From Antedon mediterranea (taxonomy: Eukaryota > Echinodermata > Crinoidea > Comatulida > Antedonidae), in the NCBI RefSeq assembly GCF_964355755.1, contig NC_092670.1:30863795-30927794 (forward strand): a stretch of 64,000 nucleotides of DNA, written 5' to 3'. Below, piece by piece: positions 63,612 through 64,000 of the stretch. The position numbers and the translations under genes were made by a program. The notes under the pieces were generated by a model. It did no database searches and was not told the DNA's origin. It saw only the letters and a program-made list of their open reading frames with translations. The stretch's first letter is position 1. Each line of letters begins with the position of its first letter.

Positions 63612-64000
63612 CTGTAAGAAAAAAAAAACAAGAATTAGTGCTAAAATGCGTTTATATAAACAAACACATGAAATGAATAATAATTGCCATTTTCTAAGTG
63701 ATAATCTGAACAGAAACAAATCCAATAGTTGCATATTGCTTGTACAATGAAATTCAGTGTTCCAAAATAACAGGTCATATAACCTCTCTATACGGAAGAT
63801 GATGAATCAGTAAGTCTCTGCTCAGCCCTATGTAAAACATCAAACTAATCGTCCAGGGAATGGAATCTTTCAAAACTGAATTAATTTCTTATGTAATTTA
63901 TAATATTAAACAAGTTTATTTTTATCCATAAGGCATACTTATATATGTAAATAATAGAGAAGCAGATGTCGATATGGAAACATTGTTTTTTTTATACAAT
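63612..64000 (-). other. Upstream intron of the SCO-spondin-like gene
   Basis: No exon or other feature was recognised. The first half of F5/8C module 1 should lie to the right of the window. Confidence 0.5.

Noticed and set aside
1-64000. CRISPR array, operon, riboswitch or bacterial insertion sequence
   Set aside because: GT-AG introns, LINEs and SINEs show eukaryotic nuclear DNA. No spacer-repeat array or bacterial regulatory structure is present. The 7801-8045 array has no spacers.

Overview
This is an intron-rich, AT-rich animal nuclear window. It fits a marine invertebrate deuterostome, most likely an echinoderm. That is inferred from the gene set (a NIK-type kinase, a BAMBI-type decoy receptor and a SCO-spondin-type glycoprotein), long introns, and many small palindromic DNA transposons and non-LTR elements. 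The species cannot be named from sequence alone.

Layout: (1) 1-9298, + strand: the 3' fourteen exons of a MAP3K14/NIK orthologue. All reading frames join cleanly to about 1,010 residues, and the true start lies left of the window. (2) 9299-15231: the NIK 3' UTR and an apparently gene-free stretch with palindromes. (3) 15232-38003, - strand: a complete three-exon BAMBI orthologue of 253 residues, spread over 22.8 kb by a 5.9 kb and a 16.1 kb intron. The larger intron holds an apparently coding-intact two-ORF LINE (about 31.25-35.41 kb) and a TAA-flanked MITE. (4) 38004-41829: the BAMBI upstream region and an intergenic stretch with a long hairpin and a tRNA-derived SINE. (5) 41830-63611, - strand: the 3' 38 or 39 exons of a SCO-spondin-like gene, about 2,275 residues. 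They encode six F5/8C (discoidin) modules (the first partial), twelve TSP1 repeats, TIL and VWC modules, Ser/Thr/Pro-rich linkers and a C-terminal cystine knot. Its introns hold MITEs, a SINE, a 149-bp direct duplication, a 2.3-kb foldback element containing a nested Harbinger-like MITE, and a 5'-truncated LINE fragment.

The three genes are not an operon. NIK and BAMBI converge tail to tail, and the SCO-spondin-like gene lies upstream of BAMBI in the same direction. From family knowledge, NIK drives non-canonical NF-kB signalling, BAMBI is a TGF-beta/BMP/Wnt pseudoreceptor, and SCO-spondin is a secreted glycoprotein of radial glia and Reissner's fibre.

The most notable observations are: a repeated FP(D/A)LG motif in the NIK linker; non-canonical HMD and DWG motifs in its kinase core; six F5/8C modules in the SCO-spondin-like protein, all built from phase-1-flanked exon pairs; the nested foldback element with a readable empty site; long hairpins at 39.1 kb and 60.9 kb; and strong enrichment of the palindrome TAGGCCTA in non-coding DNA.
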